From contig JAFGYD010000104.1 in NCBI GenBank assembly GCA_016936295.1, positions 1 to 37,458 of the forward strand: 37,458 bases of DNA, read 5' to 3'. Of the stretch, positions 16,462-24,398 are shown in pieces. Origin of the DNA: Spirochaetales bacterium (lineage in GTDB: Bacteria; Spirochaetota; Spirochaetia; DSM-2461). How positions within the stretch are numbered: the stretch's first letter is position 1; every line of letters starts with the position of its first letter. The position numbers and the translations under genes are program-made. Under the pieces are notes generated by a model. That model did no database searches. It worked only from the letters and a program-made list of their open reading frames with translations, and was not told the DNA's origin.

Positions 16462-18272
16462 TAAGTTACTAAAATTTCTTCTCTTATATTTGTATGATTT
16501 GGTAAGAAATAGAGCATTTGGGATGTTTGGTCATAATAATAACCAACATTCCATTTCTCAAAGTTTACATCGGCTCTCCATGGTTTTCCCTTAAAATAGA
16601 GTTGTGCATAGGGTTTTATTCCGGAAATATAGAGGAAGTGAGAATTAATATTGGTTTTACTATCCACTGGATAGGTTATAGAGATTCTTGTACTATTTGG
16701 AGTTTGCTGGATTTGAACACTATCGGATATCGTCCAGACTTTAACTCCATAATCCTGGTAATAGTGAGGTATATGCTTGTTTGTTGAAAGTTTTAAGTAG
16801 GACTCTTCTGGTGTAATTTTTTCCTTGGAGAAAATTTTATCCTTTATATTATATGTAAGGCTTACACTTGAAGATCGATCACTGTTTCTTATATAAGTGC
16901 TTATTAAAGCTTCTGCAACAGGTTTTGTATACTCACTAGTTTCATGTTGAGCTGCTTTTAAAAGGATTTTTGCAATATCCAGGTTAAGTCTTTGATTTGA
17001 AATATCGTTTTCTACCAGGTATAAACCTGTTTCATCCCATTTTATCTGATTAATTATAAAGTCTGATGCAATTTTTACACTATTAAATGTACCTTCGGTT
17101 GGTTTACCATACTGAATTATACCAAGTAAATTATTTAAATAAATTGCTTTTTGCTCCAGTGTTAAATCCTTAACCGAAAGTGTAACAAGATCTTCTTGCA
17201 ATTTAATTAAGTCTATCTGATTCCCTGGAAAATAGTGTTCTGGGATCCATAGATTAAGTAGTTCCGATGTTGAATATTTTACAATTCTTTCAATGTTTTC
17301 TAACTCTCTTTTCTGATTTAAATGCTCTTTTGAACCATTTTGAACAATATTCCCAAGGAATGGCATTGATTTAAACCCAAAATCCGATGGATATAAACTC
17401 TTTAGTCCATTAATCTTTATCAAACTACTACTATAATTACCTTTAGACATAGCTTCAGCTAAGTAAACAATGACAGAATCTTGGGTATATTTATCTCTAG
17501 AAGGTAGGTTTTTCCATGTCCCACTATCAGAATTATACTCAATAAACTTAAATATTTGGGATATTGAAGTGGAAATATTATCTATAAAATTATTAATTAG
17601 CTCATCGGTAAGTTTTTGTTCCGGCTTTCTATATTTCATATACCACTGTTCTGCAATTGGAAGGTCAGAACTATTTAGTGGGCTAAATGTAAGGTTTGAA
17701 AGATTGTCATCTTCTGCATAAAGAATAATATGATTATTGCTTCTGTTTACAGTATAGTTATCGTTATATTTTAAATGGAATTCATCTTTACCTGATTTTA
17801 TTATATAGGATAACTCACCATTACTCATTGTAAAATCTTTTATTAAGGTAAAAGGAATTTCAATCTCTTTAATTTTGGGGAAAACCTTTGGTATTGTACT
17901 TGTTATAGTTAATCTGTCACCATAGTTATCCACTTTTATATTTAATATTGTATTGTTTTCAAGATGAAGGTTTACTGATTGTTCATCAATTTTAATGCTA
18001 ACAACTTTTGAAGTCCTTCGAATATTATCATCACTTTTTATTAGGACAGGAGTTTCCCCTGAAATTGTTAAATCAAGACCTTTGTACGTTATTTTAAGGG
18101 ATTTAATTCTTTTAGGAATGAGAGGATACTCAATAGAGGATGTTTCATAAACGTCCATTTCACCAATATTGTAATGGTAAATTTTATGTTCAGAATAAAA
18201 AAAATAGATGAAAGATATAGTTATAGTTAGGTATATTAACTTATATAATGACGTTATTTTAAATATTTTCAT
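16458..18272 (-). CDS. Large extracytoplasmic protein of unknown function with one N-terminal membrane anchor
   Basis: 604 aa. One hydrophobic helix (about 11-26) is followed by an otherwise soluble region rich in Asn, Ser, Lys and Ile. Residues 45-210 look like an all-beta domain ('LDLTISGETPVLIKS' and similar strands), 215-470 are helical, and the last 100 residues are again beta-rich ('VKVWTISDSVQI', 'LYFKGKPWRADV'). I recognise no family. It is divergent from the TPR lipoprotein with only 33 bp between starts. It is preceded by AAGGAT about 9 nt from the ATG. A lineage-specific envelope protein is the safest reading. Confidence 0.6.
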   Translation of the reverse strand: MKIFKITSLYKLIYLTITISFIYFFYSEHKIYHYNIGEMDVYETSSIEYPLIPKRIKSLKITYKGLDLTISGETPVLIKSDDNIRRTSKVVSIKIDEQSVNLHLENNTILNIKVDNYGDRLTITSTIPKVFPKIKEIEIPFTLIKDFTMSNGELSYIIKSGKDEFHLKYNDNYTVNRSNNHIILYAEDDNLSNLTFSPLNSSDLPIAEQWYMKYRKPEQKLTDELINNFIDNISTSISQIFKFIEYNSDSGTWKNLPSRDKYTQDSVIVYLAEAMSKGNYSSSLIKINGLKSLYPSDFGFKSMPFLGNIVQNGSKEHLNQKRELENIERIVKYSTSELLNLWIPEHYFPGNQIDLIKLQEDLVTLSVKDLTLEQKAIYLNNLLGIIQYGKPTEGTFNSVKIASDFIINQIKWDETGLYLVENDISNQRLNLDIAKILLKAAQHETSEYTKPVAEALISTYIRNSDRSSSVSLTYNIKDKIFSKEKITPEESYLKLSTNKHIPHYYQDYGVKVWTISDSVQIQQTPNSTRISITYPVDSKTNINSHFLYISGIKPYAQLYFKGKPWRADVNFEKWNVGYYYDQTSQMLYFLPNHTNIREEILVTY

Positions 18273-18305
18273 ATAGAGTTATCCTTATTAGCCGAAAATT
18301 ATCTT

Positions 18306-19700
18306 ATGATATCAAGATATGTACCCATGGGTCTACTTTGTATTCTTCTTTTTTTTAGTTGTAATACAATTAACATTAAAGAAAATACTATAGAGGATGA
18401 GGATCCTGTACCCCTATTAATAGAAGAGTTTAGCTCTAATCCCCAAAAATTACTAGAAAAAATATTGGAATTAGATTCAAAGTATCAAAGTAAATATAGC
18501 ATTCTTATTTCAAGACTCTACTTAAGTCTTGGAGAATACATAAATTGCGAAGATAGTATTCAAACTATTCCCCAGTTTGAAAGTAGTGTTGAGTGTTTAG
18601 AAATTCTAAGTATATGTGAATATTCTCAAGGTCGAGATGCTACAGATTTATTGGAACAACTTATAGCTTTAGATATAACAAATAGTATTGGGAATAAATT
18701 ACTTATTAATACACTTATAAGTAGTAGAGATTTAGAAAATGCAGAAAAGATTTTGAAAACCTATTTTGAGAATGGTGGGCATGATGATTTTTCATATATA
18801 GCACTAGGTGATATCGCCTTGGTGAAGGTAGAAAATTTAGGTCTAGAGAAGAAAAAAGTTCTAAGTTCTTTGGAAGAAAAAATTATTTATGGGTATTATA
18901 AAGATGCACTGGAAAACTATAAAAAAATAGAAAGTAGTAACGATCCTTCATACTATGTAAAACTTTCAAATATATATAAAAAGTTGGGAAAGCGAATGGA
19001 TGCCGTAGAGGCAATGAGCGTTGCTATACAACTTGAACCTCAGAATGAGTGGAATTATTATGATAGAGGAAGATTATACTTTTATTTAGATGCACCAGAA
19101 AGAGCAAAAAAAGACTTTTTATCCGCTTTAAACATTAATCCTGACCATTTCTTTTCAAATATATTTTTAGGACGACTATATTTTATGAGTGGTGAAAACA
19201 CAGTGTCAAAAAAATATTATTTAAAAGCACTGGAAATCACCCCCGATTACTTACCTGCATATAAAGATTTAAGTGTTCTTTTTATGGTTGAAGGAGATAA
19301 TAATACAGGATTGAAATATTTAAAGAAACTTTACAATAGTAAAAGTGATCCCGATGAACTGCTACCTCTATATTTAGTTGACTCTTTAATTAATAATAAT
19401 GAGATGAAGGAAGCTCAAAATCTTTTGGAAAAACTTGTCAAATATGAAAAAAACAGTACAATGAAAAGGCTTTATCAATACTATCTCTCTCCTTCATCCT
19501 CTGGAGATCAGATTTTAAACGATATTTTGCATTTGGATAACAATACACAGCGTCTACGACTGACCTACTACGTTGCATCAATATTAGAACGGGAAGGTGT
19601 AAAGTTTGCTTCTTCTTCCCTGTTTGGTGAAGTAAGAGATTCATATAATGGGTTTGAGTCAATGTTGTCCCTATATAAATTAGGAGAAATAAATGAATGA
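18306..19700 (+). CDS. TPR-repeat lipoprotein
   Basis: 464 aa. A short signal sequence ends in a loose lipobox 'LLFFSCNT', with Cys19 as the likely lipidated residue. Tetratricopeptide repeats fill most of the protein, clearest at about 205-330 ('AVEAMSVAIQLEPQNEWNYY', 'AKKDFLSALNINPDHFFSNI', 'SKKYYLKALEITPDYLPAY'). It is probably a membrane-tethered scaffold. No clear Shine-Dalgarno precedes the ATG; M8 (18327) is an alternative that keeps the lipobox. Its last 8 nt overlap the TraB-family gene, so the two are probably cotranscribed. Confidence 0.72.
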   Translation: MISRYVPMGLLCILLFFSCNTINIKENTIEDEDPVPLLIEEFSSNPQKLLEKILELDSKYQSKYSILISRLYLSLGEYINCEDSIQTIPQFESSVECLEILSICEYSQGRDATDLLEQLIALDITNSIGNKLLINTLISSRDLENAEKILKTYFENGGHDDFSYIALGDIALVKVENLGLEKKKVLSSLEEKIIYGYYKDALENYKKIESSNDPSYYVKLSNIYKKLGKRMDAVEAMSVAIQLEPQNEWNYYDRGRLYFYLDAPERAKKDFLSALNINPDHFFSNIFLGRLYFMSGENTVSKKYYLKALEITPDYLPAYKDLSVLFMVEGDNNTGLKYLKKLYNSKSDPDELLPLYLVDSLINNNEMKEAQNLLEKLVKYEKNSTMKRLYQYYLSPSSSGDQILNDILHLDNNTQRLRLTYYVASILEREGVKFASSSLFGEVRDSYNGFESMLSLYKLGEINE

Positions 19701-20895
19701 AAAAGTAATAGTAAATAAGGAAGGAAACACAATAACAAGAATAAATATTGGGGATAGAGAGATAACTTTAATAGGAACTGCCCATGTATCACCCGAAAGT
19801 GTCGAAGAGGTAAAAAAAGTTATTGTAGAAGAGAGACCCGATCATGTTTGTGTAGAGATAGATGCTATAAGATATAAATCTATGACCCAAGAACAATCAT
19901 GGAAGGAGATGGATATTGTAAAAGTAATCAAGGAGAAGCGGAGTTTTCTTCTTATTGCAAACCTTATGTTATCCTCATTTCAGAAAAGAATGGGCTCTTC
20001 TGTTGGTATGAAACCTGGAGAAGATATGAAAATAGCAGTCCAAACAGCAGAAGAAAATAATATTAATTTTTCATTTATAGATAGAGAGGTTCAAACTACA
20101 CTAAAAAGAGCATGGGCAAAAAGTAGTTTTTGGAATAAAAACAAGGTACTTGCTGTTCTTCTTTCATCTGCATTCTCATCTGATGAAGCTAGTGCCGAAG
20201 ATATAGAAGAGTTAAAAGATAGAAACGAACTTGAAGGTATGATGGATGAATTAGCAAAAGAACTGCCTAAAGTAAAAGAGGTATTAATTGATGAACGAGA
20301 TCAATTTTTAGCTACCTCAACCTATAATCGACCTGAGAAAAAAGTTTTAGCAGTTGTTGGTGCTGGGCATGTTCCCGGAATGATTGAGTGGTTCAAAGGC
20401 CTTGAAAGCGGAGAAAGAGCTAACGATATTTCAAAAATTTCTATAATACCTCCAAAATCTCTTCTATCAAAATCTTTGCCCTTTGTAATCCCTGTAATTA
20501 TTATAGCCTTAATTACTCTTGGATTTATCTTTAATGGTAAAGACGTTGGCTTTGATATGATAAAAAATTGGGTATTAACAAATGGTATATTATCTGGTTT
20601 TGGTGCGTTATTAGCTTTGGGTCACCCGCTAACAATTATTGCAGCATTTGTAGCTGCTCCAATTACTTCGTTAAACCCTTTAATTGGAGTTGGAATCGTT
20701 ACAGGTATAGTTGAAACAGCATTAAGAAAACCAAGAGTAGAAGATTTTGAAACACTTTCAGAGAGTATTTCTCATATTAAATTATGGTATAAAAATAGAG
20801 TACTAAGAATCCTGTTAGTTGTACTTCTTTCAAGTTTTGGAAGTGTTGCTGGAACATGGATTGGAGGAGCATTTTTAGCTACAGTATTTGGCTAA
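19693..20895 (+). CDS. TraB/PrgY-family membrane protein (TIKI-like fold)
   Basis: 400 aa. The N-terminal domain has the TraB signatures 'LIGTAHVSPESVEEV', 'VCVEIDAIRY' and 'VVGAGHVPGM'. The conserved GxxH and GxGH motifs relate it to the TIKI/EreA-like putative metalloprotease superfamily. The C-terminal part (from about 258) has four hydrophobic helices. Enterococcal relatives limit peptide pheromone activity, but the cellular role in most bacteria is unknown. AGGAG lies 6 nt before the ATG, and the start overlaps the TPR lipoprotein gene by 8 nt. The 3' end overlaps radA by 17 bp and is followed by a strong terminator. Confidence 0.9.
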   Translation: MNEKVIVNKEGNTITRINIGDREITLIGTAHVSPESVEEVKKVIVEERPDHVCVEIDAIRYKSMTQEQSWKEMDIVKVIKEKRSFLLIANLMLSSFQKRMGSSVGMKPGEDMKIAVQTAEENNINFSFIDREVQTTLKRAWAKSSFWNKNKVLAVLLSSAFSSDEASAEDIEELKDRNELEGMMDELAKELPKVKEVLIDERDQFLATSTYNRPEKKVLAVVGAGHVPGMIEWFKGLESGERANDISKISIIPPKSLLSKSLPFVIPVIIIALITLGFIFNGKDVGFDMIKNWVLTNGILSGFGALLALGHPLTIIAAFVAAPITSLNPLIGVGIVTGIVETALRKPRVEDFETLSESISHIKLWYKNRVLRILLVVLLSSFGSVAGTWIGGAFLATVFG

Positions 20896-22210
20896 TAGCT
20901 TTTTTTATAGTATCAACCTCTCTTATTTCAAGGGAGGTTTTTTTTACATTTCCTGGAGATATAAAGAGTTTAAATCCCATATCCTCTGCGGTTTTTACCC
21001 TTCTTTCAATATGTGGAACATTTCTTATCTCCCCAGCAAGAGAAAGTTCTCCAGATGATATAATTCCATCTTTTAAAGGTAGATCTGTTCTTGATGAATA
21101 AAGAGCAAGTGCTAATGGCAGGTCAATACCCGTCTCTTTTACCTTAATTCCACCTGCTATATTTACATATATATCTCTATCTGAAAATTTTAAACCACCA
21201 TGTTTTTCTAAAATGGCAGCTACCCGGGATACCCTATTGGGGTCGACATTATCGCTAATTATTCTTGAAGAAACCCCTTTAGCCGGAACAGTTAATATTT
21301 GAATTTCAATTAAAATAACCCTTGTTCCTTCCAGAGTTGCACCAATTGCTATTCCTGGGGGTAGACCAGATTCCCTTTTGGTTAGAAATACACCTGAAGG
21401 ATCTTTAAGTTCAATTAAACCTCTTTCTTCCATAGAAAATAGTCCTACTTCATCAATAGAACCAAATCGGTTTTTTACAGAACGCAAAATCCTTATTTGT
21501 GAAGCTGAATGGTCAAAGTAAAGAACGGTATCAACCATGTGTTCTACTACTTTAGGACCCGCTATTACACCTTCTTTTGTTACATGTGCTATAAAAAATA
21601 TAGATGCTTCAATCTCTTTAACAGCCTGGATTAAGTGGCTACAGCAATATTTTAACTGGTTTACACTTCCCGGGATATTTCCTGCCTCATCGCTTTGAAG
21701 GGTTTGAATAGAGTCTATAATAACAAGTTCCGGTTTTTGGGTTTTTATACTTTCTATAATAGTTTCGAAGTGACTATTACAGAGAATTGAGATCCCCTCT
21801 CCTTTAATGTTTAATCTAGTTGCTCTTATTTTAATCTGGTTTGCAGACTCTTCACCCGAAACATATATAACTTTATGGTTTTTACTAATAGAATCTGCTA
21901 TTTGTAATAAAAGTGTCGATTTCCCAATTCCGGGTTCTCCTCCTATAAGAACAGAGGAGCCTTTCATTAATCCGCCACCTAAAACCTGATCAACTTCTTT
22001 TATATTTGTTGTATACCTATAAGATTCCTCTATTTGAATCTCGCTAAGAGGCAGAGACGTTACTGATTTTACTTCTGTTCCTTTAGAGGTTTTACTAACT
22101 TTTTGTTCTGAGAAGCTATTCCATTCACCACAATTGGGACATTTCCCTTGCCATTTACGTTCTTCGTGCCCACAATTGGTGCAAAAAAATTGTATTTTTT
22201 CCTTAGCCAT
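20879..22210 (-). CDS. radA: DNA repair/recombination ATPase RadA
   Basis: 443 aa from the ATG at 22210, preceded by AAGGA; the ORF-track start 9 codons earlier lies within ogt. RadA promotes branch migration in RecA-mediated recombination. Four-Cys zinc finger ('CTNCGHEERKWQGKCPNCGEW' region, C10/C13/C24/C27), Walker A 'GEPGIGKST', Walker B 'LVIIDSI', the RadA-specific 'KNRFG' and a C-terminal Lon-like domain ('VNIAGGIKVKETGIDLPLA') are all present. It overlaps ogt by 8 nt, suggesting coupling of two repair genes. Its 3' end carries the antisense terminator of traB. Confidence 0.96.
   Translation of the reverse strand: MAKEKIQFFCTNCGHEERKWQGKCPNCGEWNSFSEQKVSKTSKGTEVKSVTSLPLSEIQIEESYRYTTNIKEVDQVLGGGLMKGSSVLIGGEPGIGKSTLLLQIADSISKNHKVIYVSGEESANQIKIRATRLNIKGEGISILCNSHFETIIESIKTQKPELVIIDSIQTLQSDEAGNIPGSVNQLKYCCSHLIQAVKEIEASIFFIAHVTKEGVIAGPKVVEHMVDTVLYFDHSASQIRILRSVKNRFGSIDEVGLFSMEERGLIELKDPSGVFLTKRESGLPPGIAIGATLEGTRVILIEIQILTVPAKGVSSRIISDNVDPNRVSRVAAILEKHGGLKFSDRDIYVNIAGGIKVKETGIDLPLALALYSSRTDLPLKDGIISSGELSLAGEIRNVPHIERRVKTAEDMGFKLFISPGNVKKTSLEIREVDTIKKAISQIL
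20915..20945 (+). terminator. Rho-independent terminator of the TPR/traB operon, inside the radA coding region
   Basis: A 10-bp stem (AACCTCTCTT / AAGGGAGGTT, one G-U pair) with a 5-nt loop is followed by at least six further T's. It works only for plus-strand transcripts. It begins 20 nt after the traB stop and lies in codons near the 3' end of radA on the other strand. Confidence 0.85.
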
Positions 22211-22736
22211 TAATTCCTTCTTGAACAAATAAATCATTTTCTATGTCTAAAAGTTTTTTCTTTGCACTTAAACCACCAGCATAACCGGTCAGATTTCCAT
22301 CGCTACCAATTACTCTATGACATGGTACTATTATTGAAATTGCATTAAGTCCGTTAGCTGAAGCTATAGCACGTACAGCCTTCTCTTTATTTAAATTTTG
22401 GGCCTGTTTTTTATAACTGATGGTTTTACCAAATGGAATTTCTAAAAGTGAGTTCCATACTTCCTTTTGGAAAGGGGTTCCAATAAGGAGTATTGGGATG
22501 GTAAATTTTTTTCTTTTGTAAGAGAGGTATTCCTGAATTTGGGAGATACATTCATCGATTACTTGTGTAGAGCCTTCTAAATATTGAGCATTTAATTCAG
22601 ATTTTATTCTTGAATCAATTTTATCCCTTAATTTTCTGTATCTCCAATCACATAAGCAAATTTGACTTTTATAGTCTCCAATTATTAATTCGCCAATAGG
22701 AGATTTAAAGTATTTTATTGTAATTATGTCACTCAT
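22203..22736 (-). CDS. ogt: Methylated-DNA--protein-cysteine methyltransferase
   Basis: 177 aa. Repairs O6-alkylguanine by transferring the alkyl group to its own cysteine. The C-terminal domain has 'FGKTISYKKQAQ', 'RAIASANGLN' and the active site 'IIVPCHRVIG' (Cys139), followed by 'TGYAGGLSAKKKLL'. The N-terminal domain is short and weakly conserved, as in Ogt/MGMT proteins. An AGGGGG sits 11 nt before the ATG, a rather long spacing. It lies between the immunophilin gene and radA and overlaps radA by 8 nt. Confidence 0.95.
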   Translation of the reverse strand: MSDIITIKYFKSPIGELIIGDYKSQICLCDWRYRKLRDKIDSRIKSELNAQYLEGSTQVIDECISQIQEYLSYKRKKFTIPILLIGTPFQKEVWNSLLEIPFGKTISYKKQAQNLNKEKAVRAIASANGLNAISIIVPCHRVIGSDGNLTGYAGGLSAKKKLLDIENDLFVQEGING

Positions 22737-22757
22737 TTACTTTAAATCCCCCTAAAA

Positions 22758-23798
22758 TTATTTTATTTCAACTAATTCTACTTCAAAAATTAACCATGCA
22801 TTTGGAGGAATTGCTCCCGGGTAACCTCTTTCACCATATGCAAGACTTGGTGGAATTACAACAACTCTCTCTTCGCCTACATTCATATCAAGTATGGTTT
22901 CATCCCAACCGGCAATTACGTGTCCCATTCCTACAGGGAAATCTATAGGCTCACCCCTGGATACCGATGAATCAAAAACCTGACCATCCATAAATTTACC
23001 AGTATAGTGTACAGATACGGTTGCTCCTTTTTCAGGTTTTGCACCATTCCCTTCTTCTATAACAGTGTAATATATTCCTGATTCAGAAACTTTTGCTTCC
23101 GGGTAATCTTTTTTTATCTGTTCAATTGTAGCTTGATTTGCTTTTTTAAAAGCCTCTTGTGCTCTTTGTGCCGATGTATTTTTTAACTCATTAAAAGTTG
23201 CTTGTGTAGCTTCAAAGTTTTTTGCCTTTTCTCCAACCCTGATTATTTCTATATGGTTAATTTTATCACCCTGTTTAATAGAATCAACAACATCCTGTCC
23301 ATCAACTACATACCCAAATACTGTATGCTTTCCATCTAAATGTGGTGTAGGTCCGTGGGTAATAAAAAATTGACTACCATTTGTTCCCGGGCCAGCATTA
23401 GCCATTGATAGAGTTCCAGCTCGGTTGTGTTTAAGTGAAGGGTCTATTTCATCTTCGAATTTGTATCCAGGATTTCCTGTTCCCGTTCCAAGAGGACAAC
23501 CACCCTGTATCATAAAGTTTGCAATTACTCTATGAAAATTTAATCCATCGTAATATTTACCCTTTCTTGTAGCTTCGGTCATTGTTCCTTCTGCTAAAGC
23601 AACAAAGTTTGTTACTGTCATTGGTGTTTTTTCATATTCAAGTTCCAAGGTAATATTACCTTTATCTGTTTGAATTTGTGCATATAAACCATCTTTTAGT
23701 TCTAATTCTGTCATTAATTTCTCCTTATTTTGAGTACATGATATGGTTGTAATAGATATAAATACCATTAAAAACCATATAAGTTTCTGTTTTAACAT
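22758..23798 (-). CDS. Cyclophilin-FKBP fusion lipoprotein (dual-family immunophilin)
   Basis: 346 aa. A signal peptide with lipobox 'TTISC' (Cys21) is followed by a cyclophilin domain at about 36-190: '[19 protein letters not shown]' with catalytic Arg90, then '[20 protein letters not shown]'. An Ala/Lys/Glu-rich helical linker spans about 193-232. The FKBP domain is at about 240-346 ('[18 protein letters not shown]', '[12 protein letters not shown]', '[10 protein letters not shown]'). Both are peptidyl-prolyl isomerases. The cyclophilin-first order is the CFBP type reported from Treponema and some Bacteroidetes. Met29 has a near-perfect AAGGAG 6 nt upstream, so a second, unexported form is possible. 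Likely an envelope foldase. Confidence 0.93.
   Translation of the reverse strand: MLKQKLIWFLMVFISITTISCTQNKEKLMTELELKDGLYAQIQTDKGNITLELEYEKTPMTVTNFVALAEGTMTEATRKGKYYDGLNFHRVIANFMIQGGCPLGTGTGNPGYKFEDEIDPSLKHNRAGTLSMANAGPGTNGSQFFITHGPTPHLDGKHTVFGYVVDGQDVVDSIKQGDKINHIEIIRVGEKAKNFEATQATFNELKNTSAQRAQEAFKKANQATIEQIKKDYPEAKVSESGIYYTVIEEGNGAKPEKGATVSVHYTGKFMDGQVFDSSVSRGEPIDFPVGMGHVIAGWDETILDMNVGEERVVVIPPSLAYGERGYPGAIPPNAWLIFEVELVEIK
23721..23726 (-). promoter_or_regulatory. Internal Shine-Dalgarno for a possible second start of the immunophilin
   Basis: On the minus strand AAGGAG lies 6 nt before an in-frame ATG (23714, Met29), just after the lipobox. Translation from there would give a 318-aa protein holding both isomerase domains without the signal peptide. 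The AAGGAG also encodes Lys-Glu in the long form, so it may be coincidence. Confidence 0.35.
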
Positions 23799-23811
23799 CT
23801 TTACCCCTATC

Positions 23812-24363
23812 TTATTGAGTTATATTGAGATAAGCAACTGGTTCAATTCTATAACTAGCACCTGCAAAAAAATCGTAGGTTTGCTCAATTGCAAAAGCTC
23901 CAGACTCAATTCTTATTGTATGTCTTCCCGGTATAGCCTGAAAATTGAAGCCTGACATTAATACACCGTTATCAAATATTCTTACTTGGGAGAGTGTATT
24001 TGGCATTGAGTAATTTAAGATATTTTCAGGAATATAAACAGAAACATATGCATTTTGGGATATCATTTTAGTTTCCATTTGTAGTGTAGCATTAATGATC
24101 ATATCTCTGTTCAAATTAACATTTGTGATAAAATCTGTGAAACCTTTAGACTTTATAACAATTGAGTATGTTCCTAAAGGCAGGGTAACTCTGTTCCCTT
24201 TTATTAAGTTTCCATCAACATAAAATAAAAAAGATTTTACATTTGAGTTTACTGTAATAGTATAGTTTGCTGGTGTTTTAGCCCTAATGATTTTACCTGT
24301 TTGAGCAAAAACATTTGATGTTAATAAAATTAACATGACTAAAAGGTATATTTTCTTTTTCAC
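23812..24363 (-). CDS. Exported PEGA-like domain protein
   Basis: 183 aa, GTG start with AAGGAG upstream. Signal peptide 1-20 ('SNVFAQ', cleavage after FA). Two repeated beta modules of about 70 residues follow. The first has '[29 protein letters not shown]', the usual PEGA pattern (parts of this are quoted as two motifs, VDGNLIKG and [15 protein letters not shown]). The second has '[10 protein letters not shown]' and '[12 protein letters not shown]'. PEGA domains are surface or periplasmic binding modules with no known catalysis. It lies 13 nt before the immunophilin gene and 35 nt after the kinase gene on the same strand, so it may belong to one long transcript. Confidence 0.75.
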   Translation of the reverse strand: MKKKIYLLVMLILLTSNVFAQTGKIIRAKTPANYTITVNSNVKSFLFYVDGNLIKGNRVTLPLGTYSIVIKSKGFTDFITNVNLNRDMIINATLQMETKMISQNAYVSVYIPENILNYSMPNTLSQVRIFDNGVLMSGFNFQAIPGRHTIRIESGAFAIEQTYDFFAGASYRIEPVAYLNITQ

Positions 24364-24398
24364 TATATAATCTCCTTGGAAGTATTATATATTAAAAT

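Noticed and set aside
20856-21101. 81-aa plus-strand ORF after traB, across the terminator
   Set aside because: Lies antisense to radA and its transcript would be stopped by the hairpin at 20915-20945.
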